From the NCBI GenBank assembly GCA_027486405.1, contig JAIXPD010000053.1:1-64000 (forward strand): 64,000 bases of DNA. The letters are read 5' to 3'. The notes under the pieces are model-generated. The model worked only from the letters and a program-made list of their open reading frames with translations, had not been told where the DNA came from and made no database searches. The DNA comes from Azospirillum sp. Its GTDB lineage: Bacteria; Pseudomonadota; Alphaproteobacteria; Azospirillales; Azospirillaceae. Below, one piece after another: positions 1 to 8,191 of this stretch. Every line of letters starts with the position of its first letter. The stretch's first letter is position 1. The translations under genes were made by a program, and so were the position numbers.

Positions 1-201
1 TCGCTTCACCGTCCGACGCTCCGTTCGGAGCGCGTCGGCGTCGTTCGCGTCGGGAGGCGCTTTGTAGGCCCCAACCCAATTTCACGCAACACCTTTTTTC
101 ACTAAAAACGCATTTTTTTCCAAACCACCCCATCCGGCCCCCTGTGCTCGCGCACGCGTGCTGTATGGTGGCCGCCCTTTTCGCCGTTCGAGTGCGCCGC
201 C
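1..201. other. Left edge, no gene recognised
   Basis: I see no supported coding sequence before sbcD. The first 35 bases hold an imperfect inverted repeat (GACGCTCCG with GGAGCGCGTC) that could be the end of a terminator from a gene outside the window, but no T-run follows it directly. Positions 90-122 are A/T-rich with short T and A tracts, and could carry the sbcD promoter. The long minus-strand open frame covering this stretch and sbcD is a GC-driven shadow. Confidence 0.4.
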
Positions 202-1470
202 ATGCCCCGCCCCTTGCGCCTTTTGCACACCGCCGATTGGCACCTCGGCCAAACGCTGCACGGCCTGACACGGGATTACGAGCATTCCCGCTTTCTGGAT
301 TGGCTGCTCGACCGGATTGGGGAGCATGCGGTGGACGCCCTCATCATCGCGGGCGATCTGTTTGATGGGCAAAACCCACCGATCCCATCCCTGATGCTGT
401 TCCACCGCTTTCTCGCCACCGCCAAGGCGCGTTTCCCCCGCCTGGATCTGGTGGTGCTGGCCGGAAACCACGACAGCGCCAGCCGACTGGACGCGTCCGC
501 CCCGCTGCTGGCGGCCTTGGGGGTGACGGTGATCGGCGCGCCACCGCTGCGGCCCGATGGCCGGTTCGACCCCGACGGGCTGCTGGTTCCGCTGCACGGC
601 CGCGACGGCACCGTCGCCGCCCGCTGCGTGGCGATGCCGCATCTGCGCCCGGCCGATCTGCCCGCGCTTCCCGTCGAGGACGGCGTCGAGGGTGGCGACC
701 CGTTGATCGAGGGGGTCCGCGCCCTTTACGACCAGGCGGTGTCGGCGGCGCGCGCGTCCCTCAACGCCGGGGAGGCGCTGGTCTTGACCGGCCATTGCTA
801 CATGCGCGGGGGCGCGCTGTCCGATCTGAGCGAGCGCAAGATCCTGGGCGGCAATCTGCACGCCCTGCCGGTGGACATCTTCCCGGCGGACGCCGCCTAT
901 GTCGCGCTCGGCCATCTGCACCGGGCGCAGGCGGTGGGCGGGTTGGAGCATGTGCGCTACAGCGGCTCCCCCCTGCCGCTGGCCTTGGACGAGGAGAGCT
1001 ACCCCCACCAGGTGATGCTGGTCGAGTTGGCCGAGGGCCGCATGGTTGGTCGGCAGGCCCTGCCGGTCCCGCGCGCCGTTCCCATTCACCGCGTCCCCGG
1101 CGGCGGTCGTTTCGCCGCGCCCGATGCGGCGTTGGACGCGCTGCGCACGCTGGAGTTGGACGCCAACGCCCCGCGTGAGCGTTGGCCCTTCGTCGAGGTG
1201 TCGGTGGCGTTGGCCGAACCACGCCCGGCCCTGCGCGAGGAGGTGGAAGCAGCCCTGACCGGACGGCCCGCTCGGCTGGTCAAGCTGGCGGTGCGGTTGA
1301 CCGGCGACGGGGCGGCCTTGGCCGATCACGCCCCGGCGGTGGAGCTGAGCGATCTGGAGCCGGAGGACGTGTTCCATCGCCTCTATCAGCGTCATCACCA
1401 GGGTGAACCGCCGCCGGATCTGATGGCGGCCTTCCAACAGGTGTTGATGTCGGTTCAGGAGGGCGTGTGA
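202..1470 (+). CDS. sbcD: Exonuclease SbcD (Mre11-type nuclease subunit)
   Basis: This is the metallophosphoesterase subunit of the SbcCD nuclease, which opens DNA hairpins and trims protein-blocked ends. Directly visible are the di-metal motifs in family order: TADWHLG near residue 10, GDLFDG near 50, AGNHDSASR near 87, GHCYMRGG near 198 and ALGHLHR near 235. The length of 422 residues is usual for the family. The start follows a purine-poor leader, but the N-terminal sequence RPLRLLHTADWHLG is typical. The stop overlaps the sbcC start (TGATG), so the two subunits are translationally coupled. Cruciforms formed by the long inverted repeats elsewhere in this replicon (for example near 11.8 kb) are the classic substrate of this enzyme; that link is only an inference. 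Confidence 0.95.
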   Translation: MPRPLRLLHTADWHLGQTLHGLTRDYEHSRFLDWLLDRIGEHAVDALIIAGDLFDGQNPPIPSLMLFHRFLATAKARFPRLDLVVLAGNHDSASRLDASAPLLAALGVTVIGAPPLRPDGRFDPDGLLVPLHGRDGTVAARCVAMPHLRPADLPALPVEDGVEGGDPLIEGVRALYDQAVSAARASLNAGEALVLTGHCYMRGGALSDLSERKILGGNLHALPVDIFPADAAYVALGHLHRAQAVGGLEHVRYSGSPLPLALDEESYPHQVMLVELAEGRMVGRQALPVPRAVPIHRVPGGGRFAAPDAALDALRTLELDANAPRERWPFVEVSVALAEPRPALREEVEAALTGRPARLVKLAVRLTGDGAALADHAPAVELSDLEPEDVFHRLYQRHHQGEPPPDLMAAFQQVLMSVQEGV

Positions 1471-4400
1471 TGCGGATTTTGGCGGTGCGCGGGCACAATC
1501 TGACCAGTTTGGCCGGGTCCTTCGCGGTCGATCTCAACGACGGGCCGTTGCGGCGGGCCGGGCTGTTCGCCATCACCGGCCCGACCGGGGCGGGGAAAAG
1601 CACCATCCTGGACGCCCTGTGTCTGGCCCTGTTCGACGCCATCCCCCGCCTGCCGACCGGGCGCGGCGAGCAATCGGCGGCGGAGCGCGATCCGAAAACG
1701 CTGGCGGCCAACGACGTGCGCGGCGTGCTGCGCCGGGGGGCCGCGTCGGGCTGGGCCGAGGTCGATTTCATCGGGGTGGACGGCCATGGCTACCGCGCGC
1801 GTTGGGAGGTGCGGCGGGCGCGGCTGAAGGCCGACGGCGCGGTGCAGGCGCAGACCATGAGCCTGTCCAGCCTGGAGGACGACCAGCGCATCGGCGACGG
1901 CAAGAAATCCGTGTTGGCGGAAATCGAGCGGCGCTTGGGCCTGAGCTTTGAGCAATTCCGCCGCGCGGTGCTGCTGGCCCAGGGCGATTTCGCCACCTTT
2001 CTCAAGGCCCCGGCGACCGAACGTTCGGCCCTGCTGGAGCTGCTGACCGGGACGGAGATCTATTCCGCCCTGTCGAAAGCCGCGCATGAGCGGGAGCGGC
2101 GGGAAAAGCAGGCGCTCGACGCGCTGGTCGCCCAAGGCGGCGGCATCGGCGTGCTGGCGGCCGAGACACGCGCCGAACTGGAAACGGAGTTGGAGCAAGC
2201 CGACGCGGCGGTCGCCGACGCCGACCGGTTGGTCGAAGCGGCGCGCGCGGCGCTGGATTGGTGGACGCAAGACCGCCGCTTGGCCGAGGCCGAACAGACC
2301 GCGCAAGACGCGGCGGCGCGCGCCGATGCGGCGTGGCACCAGGCCGAACCGCGCCGGATCGCGGCGGATCTGCGGCGGCGCGCCCAACCGTTGCGCCCCC
2401 TGATCGCCGACGCCGACCGCCTCGCCCAGGCGGTGGCGCAGGCCCAGCGGGCGGAAACGGACGCCGCCGCCGCGCGCGCCGCCGCCCAACAGGCGCTGGT
2501 TGCGGCCACCGACCGCCACACCATCGCCGCCGGTCAGGCGGAGGAGGCCAACGCCGCCCGGCTGCGGGCCGAACCGGCCTTGGCCCAGGCCGCCGAGCTG
2601 GATGGCCGCATCGCCGCGCTGGCCCGCGAGGAGGCAGAGGCCCAACGCCACGCGACCGACGCCGAGGCGCAGGCCCGCGCGGCGGCGGACACGCTCCGTC
2701 GGGCCGACGCCGCCCTGACCGCCGGGCGGGAACGGGTGAGGGCGTTGACCGCCGCGCTCGCCGCGCAGGAAACGCTCGCGCCGCTGGCCGGGCAATGGGC
2801 GCGCTGGGACGCCGCCTTGCTCCGGGTCGCCGACGCCGACGCGCGTCGACGCGCCGCCGAGGCCGACGCCCTCCGTCACGCCACCGCCCTGGCGGCGCTG
2901 GACAATCAGGCCGAAACCGCCCAAGCCGCCCTTACCGCCGCGCAGGCCGACCAGGATGACGCCGACCGCGCGCTCGCCAGGATCGAGGCGGAAGCCGCAC
3001 CGGCGCTGGACGCGGTGTTGAGCGAACGCCGGGAAACGCTCGACCGCCGTGACCGGCTGCGCGGTTTGGCCGCGTTGGCCGAACAGACCGCGCAGCGGCG
3101 GCAAGAGGCGGAGCGGTGGCGCACCGAACGCGCGGCGCGGCGGGAGGAGGAGGCCCGCGAAACGACCGCCGCCGCAAACTGCGCCGCCGAGGCCCGCGCC
3201 AAACAGGCCGCGCGCGACGAGGCGGAAGACACGCTGCGCCGCTTGCGGTTGATCCAGCGCGAGGATGTCGACAGCCTGCGCCGCCGTCTGGTTGCCGGGG
3301 AAGCCTGCCCGGTCTGCGGATCCGATCATCACCCCTGGGCGGGCGACAGCGCCCCCCTGGCCCAGCTTCGCGACCTCACCCACGATCAGGAGCAGCGGGT
3401 AGCCGTCCTGACCCGCGACACCACCGAGGCGCTCGCCCGCCAAGCCGGGCACGAGGCCACCGCGCGGGCGGCCCGCAGCGCCGCCGCCGGGCTGGACGGG
3501 CGGCTGGACGCCCTGGACCGCGCGCTGGACACCGACGGCGCGCGCTGGACCCGCGAGCGGGCGGCGCTGGTCGCCCTGCTGACCGGGCCGGAGGTCCCCA
3601 CGCCACCGCTCCCGATGCCTCTGGCCGCTGACGCGCTGCCCACCACCCCGGAGGCGGGAGCGCTGGCCGACTGGCTCGCTGATTTTGATACGCGGCTGGA
3701 GGTGTTGGCGGCGGCGGAGTCGCGGGCGCTCGACCACCGCAAGCGGCTCGACGCCGCACGGGCGGCCCAGGCCCAGGCGCGCGAGCGGTTGCGCCGTGCG
3801 GTGGAGGCCCAAAGCCGCATCGCGCGGGAGCGGGAGGCCACCGGCAACGCCCAGCGTCTGGCCGATGGCAACCGCGACCACGCCCGGCGCGACGGTGACG
3901 CCGCGCGGGCCGAACTGGCGGAACCGCTCGCCTTTCTGCCCGATTGGCGCGCGGCGCTGGACCGCGATCCCGCCGCCTTCCGGGCGGATTGGTCCGCTCG
4001 CGTCGCCGCGTATCAAAATCAGCGTGACGAGCGGGCCGATCAGGAGCGCGGCGTCGCGGACTCCGAACGGCGGGTCGAACGCGCCCAGGCCGATCACGGC
4101 GGCGCGGCGGCCCTGGCGGAGACCGCGCGGCAGCGGTGCCACGGCCTGACCGACCGGCTTGACGCCCTGCGAACCGAACGGACCGGATTGCTGGACGGCC
4201 AACCGGTGGCCGAGCACCGCGCCGCGCTCGACGCCCAACACGGGCAGGCCAGCACGGCCGCGCAACAGGCCGCCTTGGCCCGGCAGGACGCCGCCGCCCG
4301 TCTGACCGCCGCCGAGCACCTGGTGGAGCGCAGCCACGCCGACGCCAGCGCCGCCGGACGGGCGGTCGCCGAGGCGCGCGACCGCCTGAGCGCCGCGCTG

Positions 4401-5360
4401 ACCGCAAGTGGGCTGGCCGAAGCGGAGGCCCGCCGCGCCACCGCCCAGCCGGAGGCGGAGGGGCTGGCCGAAGACCACGCGCTCGCTGAACTTGAAACGG
4501 CGCGGCGCGACGCGGCGTTGGTGCTGGCCGAACGGCGGCGTCACCGCGCCGATCACCACGACCGTCAGCCCCCACACGCCGCGCGGACCATGGAGGACGA
4601 CGAGGGGGAGGACGACGAGGATGAGGACGGCGAGGATGAGGACGGCAGCAACGGCCTGACGCGGGCTGAAGCCGCCTTGGCCGACGCGACCAACCGGCAG
4701 GAGGTGGCGCGGCAACGGCAAGGGGCCGCGCGCGGACGCTTGACCGCCGACAACGAAAACCGGGCGCGGCTGGCCGATCTGACCATCGCCATCGACGCGC
4801 AGAAGTCGCAACACGCGCTGTGGGCCTCACTGTCCGGGCTGATCGGCTCGGCGGATGGGCAGAAGATGCGCAACTTCGCCCAAAGCCTCAGCCTGGATCG
4901 GCTGCTCGCCCACGCCAACCGGCATTTGGAGGAGTTGGCCCGCCGCTATCGGCTGGAACGGGTGCCGGGGGCCAACCTCGACATCCAGGTGATCGACCGC
5001 GAGATGGGCGACGAGCGGCGCGGCGTGCACAGCCTGTCGGGTGGCGAGCTGTTCCTGGTGTCGCTGGCCCTGGCGCTGGGCCTGTCGGCAATGGCCGCGG
5101 GAACCGCCGGCGGCATCGGCACGCTGTTCATCGACGAGGGATTCGGCACGCTGGATCCCGACAGCCTGGACGTGGCCCTGTCCTGCCTGGAAGCCTTGCA
5201 GGCCGGGGGCCGTCAGGTCGGCGTCATCAGCCATGTTCCGGCGATGGTCGAGCGGATCGGCGCGCAGGTGCGCGTCAGCCCGCTGGGCGGTGGCCGCAGC
5301 CGGGTGACGGTGCTGGCCGCCGGGTTGGCCGGGGCGGTCGAAACGGACGCCGACGCGTAA
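1470..5360 (+). CDS. sbcC: Exonuclease SbcC (Rad50-type SMC ATPase)
   Basis: ATPase and coiled-coil subunit of SbcCD. Visible in order: Walker A GPTGAGKST near residue 37, a first long Ala/Arg/Glu-rich coiled-coil arm, the zinc-hook CPVCG near 612, the returning coil, the ABC signature LSGGE near 1190 and Walker B TLFIDEGFGTLD near 1215. The 1296 residues are somewhat longer than the usual roughly 1050. Part of the excess is an acidic low-complexity insert (MEDDEGEDDEDEDGEDED) near residues 1041-1060. A GTG three bases upstream (1467) is an alternative start. The gene contains three 15-base motifs of the origin iteron family at 3678-3692, 4009-4023 (reverse) and 4485-4499, written with A/T-rich codons unusual for this gene. 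Confidence 0.95.
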   Translation: MRILAVRGHNLTSLAGSFAVDLNDGPLRRAGLFAITGPTGAGKSTILDALCLALFDAIPRLPTGRGEQSAAERDPKTLAANDVRGVLRRGAASGWAEVDFIGVDGHGYRARWEVRRARLKADGAVQAQTMSLSSLEDDQRIGDGKKSVLAEIERRLGLSFEQFRRAVLLAQGDFATFLKAPATERSALLELLTGTEIYSALSKAAHERERREKQALDALVAQGGGIGVLAAETRAELETELEQADAAVADADRLVEAARAALDWWTQDRRLAEAEQTAQDAAARADAAWHQAEPRRIAADLRRRAQPLRPLIADADRLAQAVAQAQRAETDAAAARAAAQQALVAATDRHTIAAGQAEEANAARLRAEPALAQAAELDGRIAALAREEAEAQRHATDAEAQARAAADTLRRADAALTAGRERVRALTAALAAQETLAPLAGQWARWDAALLRVADADARRRAAEADALRHATALAALDNQAETAQAALTAAQADQDDADRALARIEAEAAPALDAVLSERRETLDRRDRLRGLAALAEQTAQRRQEAERWRTERAARREEEARETTAAANCAAEARAKQAARDEAEDTLRRLRLIQREDVDSLRRRLVAGEACPVCGSDHHPWAGDSAPLAQLRDLTHDQEQRVAVLTRDTTEALARQAGHEATARAARSAAAGLDGRLDALDRALDTDGARWTRERAALVALLTGPEVPTPPLPMPLAADALPTTPEAGALADWLADFDTRLEVLAAAESRALDHRKRLDAARAAQAQARERLRRAVEAQSRIAREREATGNAQRLADGNRDHARRDGDAARAELAEPLAFLPDWRAALDRDPAAFRADWSARVAAYQNQRDERADQERGVADSERRVERAQADHGGAAALAETARQRCHGLTDRLDALRTERTGLLDGQPVAEHRAALDAQHGQASTAAQQAALARQDAAARLTAAEHLVERSHADASAAGRAVAEARDRLSAALTASGLAEAEARRATAQPEAEGLAEDHALAELETARRDAALVLAERRRHRADHHDRQPPHAARTMEDDEGEDDEDEDGEDEDGSNGLTRAEAALADATNRQEVARQRQGAARGRLTADNENRARLADLTIAIDAQKSQHALWASLSGLIGSADGQKMRNFAQSLSLDRLLAHANRHLEELARRYRLERVPGANLDIQVIDREMGDERRGVHSLSGGELFLVSLALALGLSAMAAGTAGGIGTLFIDEGFGTLDPDSLDVALSCLEALQAGGRQVGVISHVPAMVERIGAQVRVSPLGGGRSRVTVLAAGLAGAVETDADA
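3678..4499. repeat. Three intragenic iteron-like 15-mers in sbcC
   Basis: GCTGATTTTGATACG lies at 3678-3692. Its exact reverse complement lies at 4009-4023, and GCTGAACTTGAAACG at 4485-4499. They match the family GCTGAnTTTGnnACG seen about 14 times in the origin at 7.1-7.9 kb. The first reads ADFDT and the second YQNQR, so the shared property is the DNA string rather than a shared peptide. They sit 2.6-3.4 kb from the origin array. Confidence 0.7.
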
Positions 5361-5404
5361 CGGACGGCGGTGGCCCCACCGGGGGGATGCCAGCCGGTGG
5401 GCCT

Positions 5405-5575
5405 TCAGCCGGGGGATCGGGTCAGGATCGTCCGGCTGAAGGCCAGAAAATCATCCAGATGGCGTTCGATCACCGCGACGGTCACGGCCATGTTGAGGCT
5501 TTGATAATCGTGCACGGCGATGTTGCGGTAGCCAACCATCCGCTGCAACGCCGTGGCCAGCGCATCATCGCCCAT
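5405..5575 (-). pseudogene. hepT: HepT-like HEPN toxin, C-terminal half only
   Basis: The frame from the ATG at 5575 encodes 56 residues carrying the HEPN RNase signature RNIAVHDY (R-x4-H-x-Y) and the following helix VIERHLDDFLAFSR. HepT toxins are normally about 135-145 residues, with the catalytic motif near the last third. Here the N-terminal helices are absent and do not occur in the other frames or in the flanking gap. The ATG overlaps the end of the MNT gene, so translation is still coupled to its partner. The track's longer version (start 5635) gains only Arg-rich out-of-frame MNT sequence. I read it as a toxin amputated by an in-frame deletion, probably inactive because HEPN dimers need the lost helices. 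A functional minimal form cannot be excluded. Confidence 0.7.
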
Positions 5576-5969
5576 GAACGCGCCCTTCCCGCAGAATGTC
5601 CGCCAACAGCGGCGCGCGCGCCTCGTCCAGCGCAAGTTTGGCGTTGAGGATGTAGGCGTCGTAACGATCCGGCTCTGCCCCTTGGGCGAACAGGCGGCGT
5701 CCGGTGGTGATGATCTGGTGCTGCATCACCGTGCTGGCGCGGCGCAGATCCACCAGATCGACGTCCACATCCAGCCGCTTGGCGATCGCCTCGCCCGCCT
5801 CCCACAAGGCCACCGGATCGGCGGGTTCGGGCAAGAGTATCGCAAGGTCAAGATCGCTGTCGGCCCGGCCCGGCCCGTTGGCCCGGCTGCCGAACAGCGT
5901 CAAGGCGCACAGGGCCGGAAGCACCGACCGGACCGCGTCCAGAATCGCGTCATCCGACAAAAAAGCCAC
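5565..5969 (-). CDS. mntA: MntA-like minimal nucleotidyltransferase antitoxin
   Basis: The 134-residue protein has the minimal nucleotidyltransferase core: GSRANG near residue 28 and the metal-binding SDLDLAI near 38, with a third acidic stretch DVDLVDL near 70. In MNT/HEPN systems this protein neutralises the HEPN RNase HepT by adding AMP to a tyrosine beside its active site. The start is a GTG at 5969 preceded by GGGGGTG. An ATG two bases upstream is in another frame. Length and ends look complete, unlike its partner. The pair sits between sbcDC and the replication region, a usual place for a plasmid addiction module. Confidence 0.85.
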   Translation of the reverse strand: MAFLSDDAILDAVRSVLPALCALTLFGSRANGPGRADSDLDLAILLPEPADPVALWEAGEAIAKRLDVDVDLVDLRRASTVMQHQIITTGRRLFAQGAEPDRYDAYILNAKLALDEARAPLLADILREGRVHGR

Positions 5970-6020
5970 ATGTCACCCCCACACCGAACCAACCGGCCTT
6001 GAGAGTAGCGCGGCGGAGGA

Positions 6021-6995
6021 TCAACGCAACAGGGCCGGGCGCAGGATGGCGTGTTTGTTGGACGGAACCGCCGGGGCCGACGGCCGCAACAGCAACCCCT
6101 TGGAGGTCGGTTCGATGTTGGCGTCGGGGTAGACGGCCATGACGTCCTTCAAGGCTTCCTTCAGGCGGAAGGCGAGAACGCGGTGTTCGCTGACGGAGCC
6201 GAAATGCTGGGACAGCGCGTGCCAGGGAACCAGCGTCTGCTTGTCCAGCCGGTGCAGGCGGTGGACCAGCCAGACATAGGCGTCGAGCGCCAGGGCCGAA
6301 TTCTTCAGCTTGGCGATGGCGTGCTCGTCCAACGGAACCGCGTGTTCCATCAGATGATCGAAAAAGGAGGTGGTCAGGCGGACGAAGCGCACCCACTCGC
6401 CGCCGGTGCGGAACAGATCCGGGGTTTCCTCGTCGTCGCGCCACAGCTTGATGCCGTCGATCAGCCGCTGGTCGGAAATTTCGGCGCTGGAGTTGCCGGT
6501 GGTGGTGCGCAGGGTGAATTCGCAACGGGCGATGCGCAGCACCTGTTCGCGCACCGGCTTGTAATTGCCGCGCTCCCCGCCGGTCGGGGCCAGGCCGAGA
6601 CGGCGCAGCCACGCGCTCATGCTGGGGCCGAGATCGACGTGGGGGGTGCGGGTCTTGCGCGCCTCGGTCTGCAAATAGATCATGATCAGGCGCGCCTTGG
6701 CCCCATAGGGGACGCCGACGTCCAGCACGGTCCCGTCGCGCAGGGGCAGAATGCCGGGGCGAACGACGAGCTGGTAGCGACCGTTGTTGCGCACCCAGGG
6801 GGCGGTCTCGTCCTTGGGCTTGCGGTGGGGCAGCGAGGCTTGGCAGAATCCGGCGTGCAGATAGCCGATGGCGTCGATCTCGTTGGAAATCGCCTCATGG
6901 GCCATGATGACGCGGCGGCGCTCCTTCGGGTCCTCCGTCCGTGCCATGACCGCCTCGAACCCCTCCAGGGTCAATTGTTCGTGGATTTTGGCCAT
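6021..6995 (-). CDS. repA: Plasmid replication initiator RepA
   Basis: A 324-residue protein of the alphaproteobacterial plasmid RepA family. Recognisable segments are SLPHRKPKD near residue 52, the signature GVPYGAKARLIMIYLQTEA near 95-115, the LG-S--W---LG stretch that follows it, and the ReQ/R-rich segment typical of the family. Such proteins bind iterons to open the origin. The gene reads away from the iteron-bearing stretch that begins directly upstream, so its promoter lies within or beside its probable binding sites and autoregulation is likely. I chose the ATG at 6995 with GAGGG seven bases upstream; the GTG at 7001 is possible. It is convergent with nothing and is followed 51 bases later by mntA on the same strand. 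Confidence 0.85.
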   Translation of the reverse strand: MAKIHEQLTLEGFEAVMARTEDPKERRRVIMAHEAISNEIDAIGYLHAGFCQASLPHRKPKDETAPWVRNNGRYQLVVRPGILPLRDGTVLDVGVPYGAKARLIMIYLQTEARKTRTPHVDLGPSMSAWLRRLGLAPTGGERGNYKPVREQVLRIARCEFTLRTTTGNSSAEISDQRLIDGIKLWRDDEETPDLFRTGGEWVRFVRLTTSFFDHLMEHAVPLDEHAIAKLKNSALALDAYVWLVHRLHRLDKQTLVPWHALSQHFGSVSEHRVLAFRLKEALKDVMAVYPDANIEPTSKGLLLRPSAPAVPSNKHAILRPALLR

Positions 6996-7098
6996 GGACA
7001 CCCTCTTTTCCCTTCCTCAACACGACCGGCCGCCGGGACCAGTGGGTTTCAGAAAACACAAAATCCGGGGGCTGTGAAGCGGCGGCACACCAGGATTC

Positions 7099-7901
7099 GC
7101 TGAAGTTGCAACGCGACTTGCGGAATCCGTTGCAAGTTCAGCGAGGCTCCGGCGACGCCCGATCCGGCCGATGTTTCAACTTCAGCGCCCGCGATTGTGA
7201 CGAACCCGTTGCACCGCCACGCTTTCGCGCCGGCCGCCCCCGGCTTGTCCACGATTCTCCACGCTGACTCCGCAACGCGCGCTGGCTGTCCCCATCCATC
7301 CACGCTGACTCCGCAACGGCCCTGTCGCTGAAGTCGCAACGAGAGGTCCGGCGTTCACGCTGAAGTCGCAACGATTTCAATGGTTTTCCACGCTGAACTT
7401 GCAACCATGTCCTATATAAGACTCCCTATAAGAGATTCTCCGGTAGGAATCGGTCACGCGTTTGGCGTGCGCGACCACGCCTCTGCCCCCTTCCGCCGAC
7501 CCAGCACGCCGCGAATCCGGCCAATGCGCGGCCCTGGCGGCTGACTCACACCGTCCATTCGCTGAATTTGCAACGCACGCCAGCCGATTCGGTGCTTTCC
7601 ACCGCCCATCCACCGGCTTTGCGGGCTGTGCCAACGCTGATTTTGACACGAGGGATCCAATCCGCCGGGACTCGGGAATGGCCACACCAAGACCGCTGAA
7701 TTTGAAACAACCACCGGGCAAGCCCTTGCGGCTGTTGATCTTTCTTCCATTCAACGCGACTCGCGATTCGCCTCGCTGAGTTTGAATCGGCGGTCAGAGC
7801 GGGCAACCGGACCAGCAACGCTGAATCAGAAACGGTGACACCCATATGAATCAAGACACGACTCGCGACGCGTTCGCACCAACAACGCTGAATCGGTAAC
7901 G
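7099..7901 (+). repeat. Iteron array (about 14 copies, 15 bp)
   Basis: The invariant part is GCTGA at one end and usually ACG at the other. The middle falls into sub-types: AAGTCGCA (7327, 7359), CTCCGCA (7263, 7304), nTTTGnnA (7561-7789) and a divergent pair at 7820 and 7887. Two copies near the repA side (7128, 7172) are inverted. The copies drift progressively with distance from repA, as expected if the near copies bind the initiator most tightly. Confidence 0.8.
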
Positions 7902-7991
7902 CTGGCTCTGATCCGGCCACAGAGATAGTGTGAAGGGCCACACCACCCCCCGATCGGCGGCAAATGACGCGAGTCCGAACCCACGGCGATC

Positions 7992-8114
7992 ATAGGTTTT
8001 AATTCCTATACGACGTCGTATGAAGCGGTCAATCCGCCCGCATAGGCCGACCGTGTGACGCACATGTTGCGGTTCGGCTTGACCGCTTGCGTCACATCCG
8101 TAGAGTGGCGTCAC
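7992..8114. promoter_or_regulatory. Candidate parAB operator/centromere palindromes
   Basis: Between the iterons and parA lie ATAGG-N8-CCTAT (7992-8009), a perfect 14-base palindrome ATACGACGTCGTAT (8008-8021), and an inverted pair TGTGACGCA (8054-8062) / TGCGTCACA (8088-8096), with a further GCGTCAC at 8108. ParA here carries an N-terminal helix-turn-helix, and such proteins usually repress their own operon through sites at this position. Any of these could also be the ParB-binding site parS. Confidence 0.5.
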
Positions 8115-8191
8115 CCACGCACACGGCCACGCCCACAGGCGCGATGCCCCACCCCACCCCGCCCACCGGCGGGATTCGACACGGAGTGTCC

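Larger units (their letters stand above)
6996..8191. other. Probable replication origin with degenerate iterons
   Basis: About 1.2 kb without a credible gene, much less GC-rich than its surroundings. It holds some fourteen 15-base elements of the form GCTGAnnTnGnAACG. Forward copies start at 7099, 7263, 7304, 7327, 7359, 7392, 7561, 7636, 7695, 7775, 7820 and 7887. Reverse copies start at 7128 and 7172. Several are preceded by TCCAC or TTCAC. An A/T-rich segment at 7410-7440 (TATATAAGACTCCCTATAAG) lies in the largest gap between iterons and is a candidate unwinding element. DnaA-box-like strings (TTGTCCACG, TTTTCCACG) are weak. Its position between repA and parAB supports origin function; binding is inferred. 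Confidence 0.8.

Noticed and set aside
1455-4814. 1119-residue minus-strand open frame opposite sbcC
   Set aside because: Low-complexity Gly/Arg/Gln sequence with no family motif, produced by the high GC of the clearly coding opposite strand.
5576-5635. Longer start for the HEPN fragment
   Set aside because: The additional residues (MRWTRRARRCW...) are an out-of-frame reading of the MNT gene and do not resemble HepT.
7240-7395. DnaA boxes among the iterons
   Set aside because: TTGTCCACG and TTTTCCACG differ from TTWTNCACA at one or more key positions and coincide with sequence that precedes each iteron.
8087-8191. TTG-initiated N-terminal extension of ParA
   Set aside because: The additional 35 residues are Thr/Pro/His-rich with no conservation pattern and would cover the presumed operator. 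The ATG at 8192 has a better ribosome-binding site.
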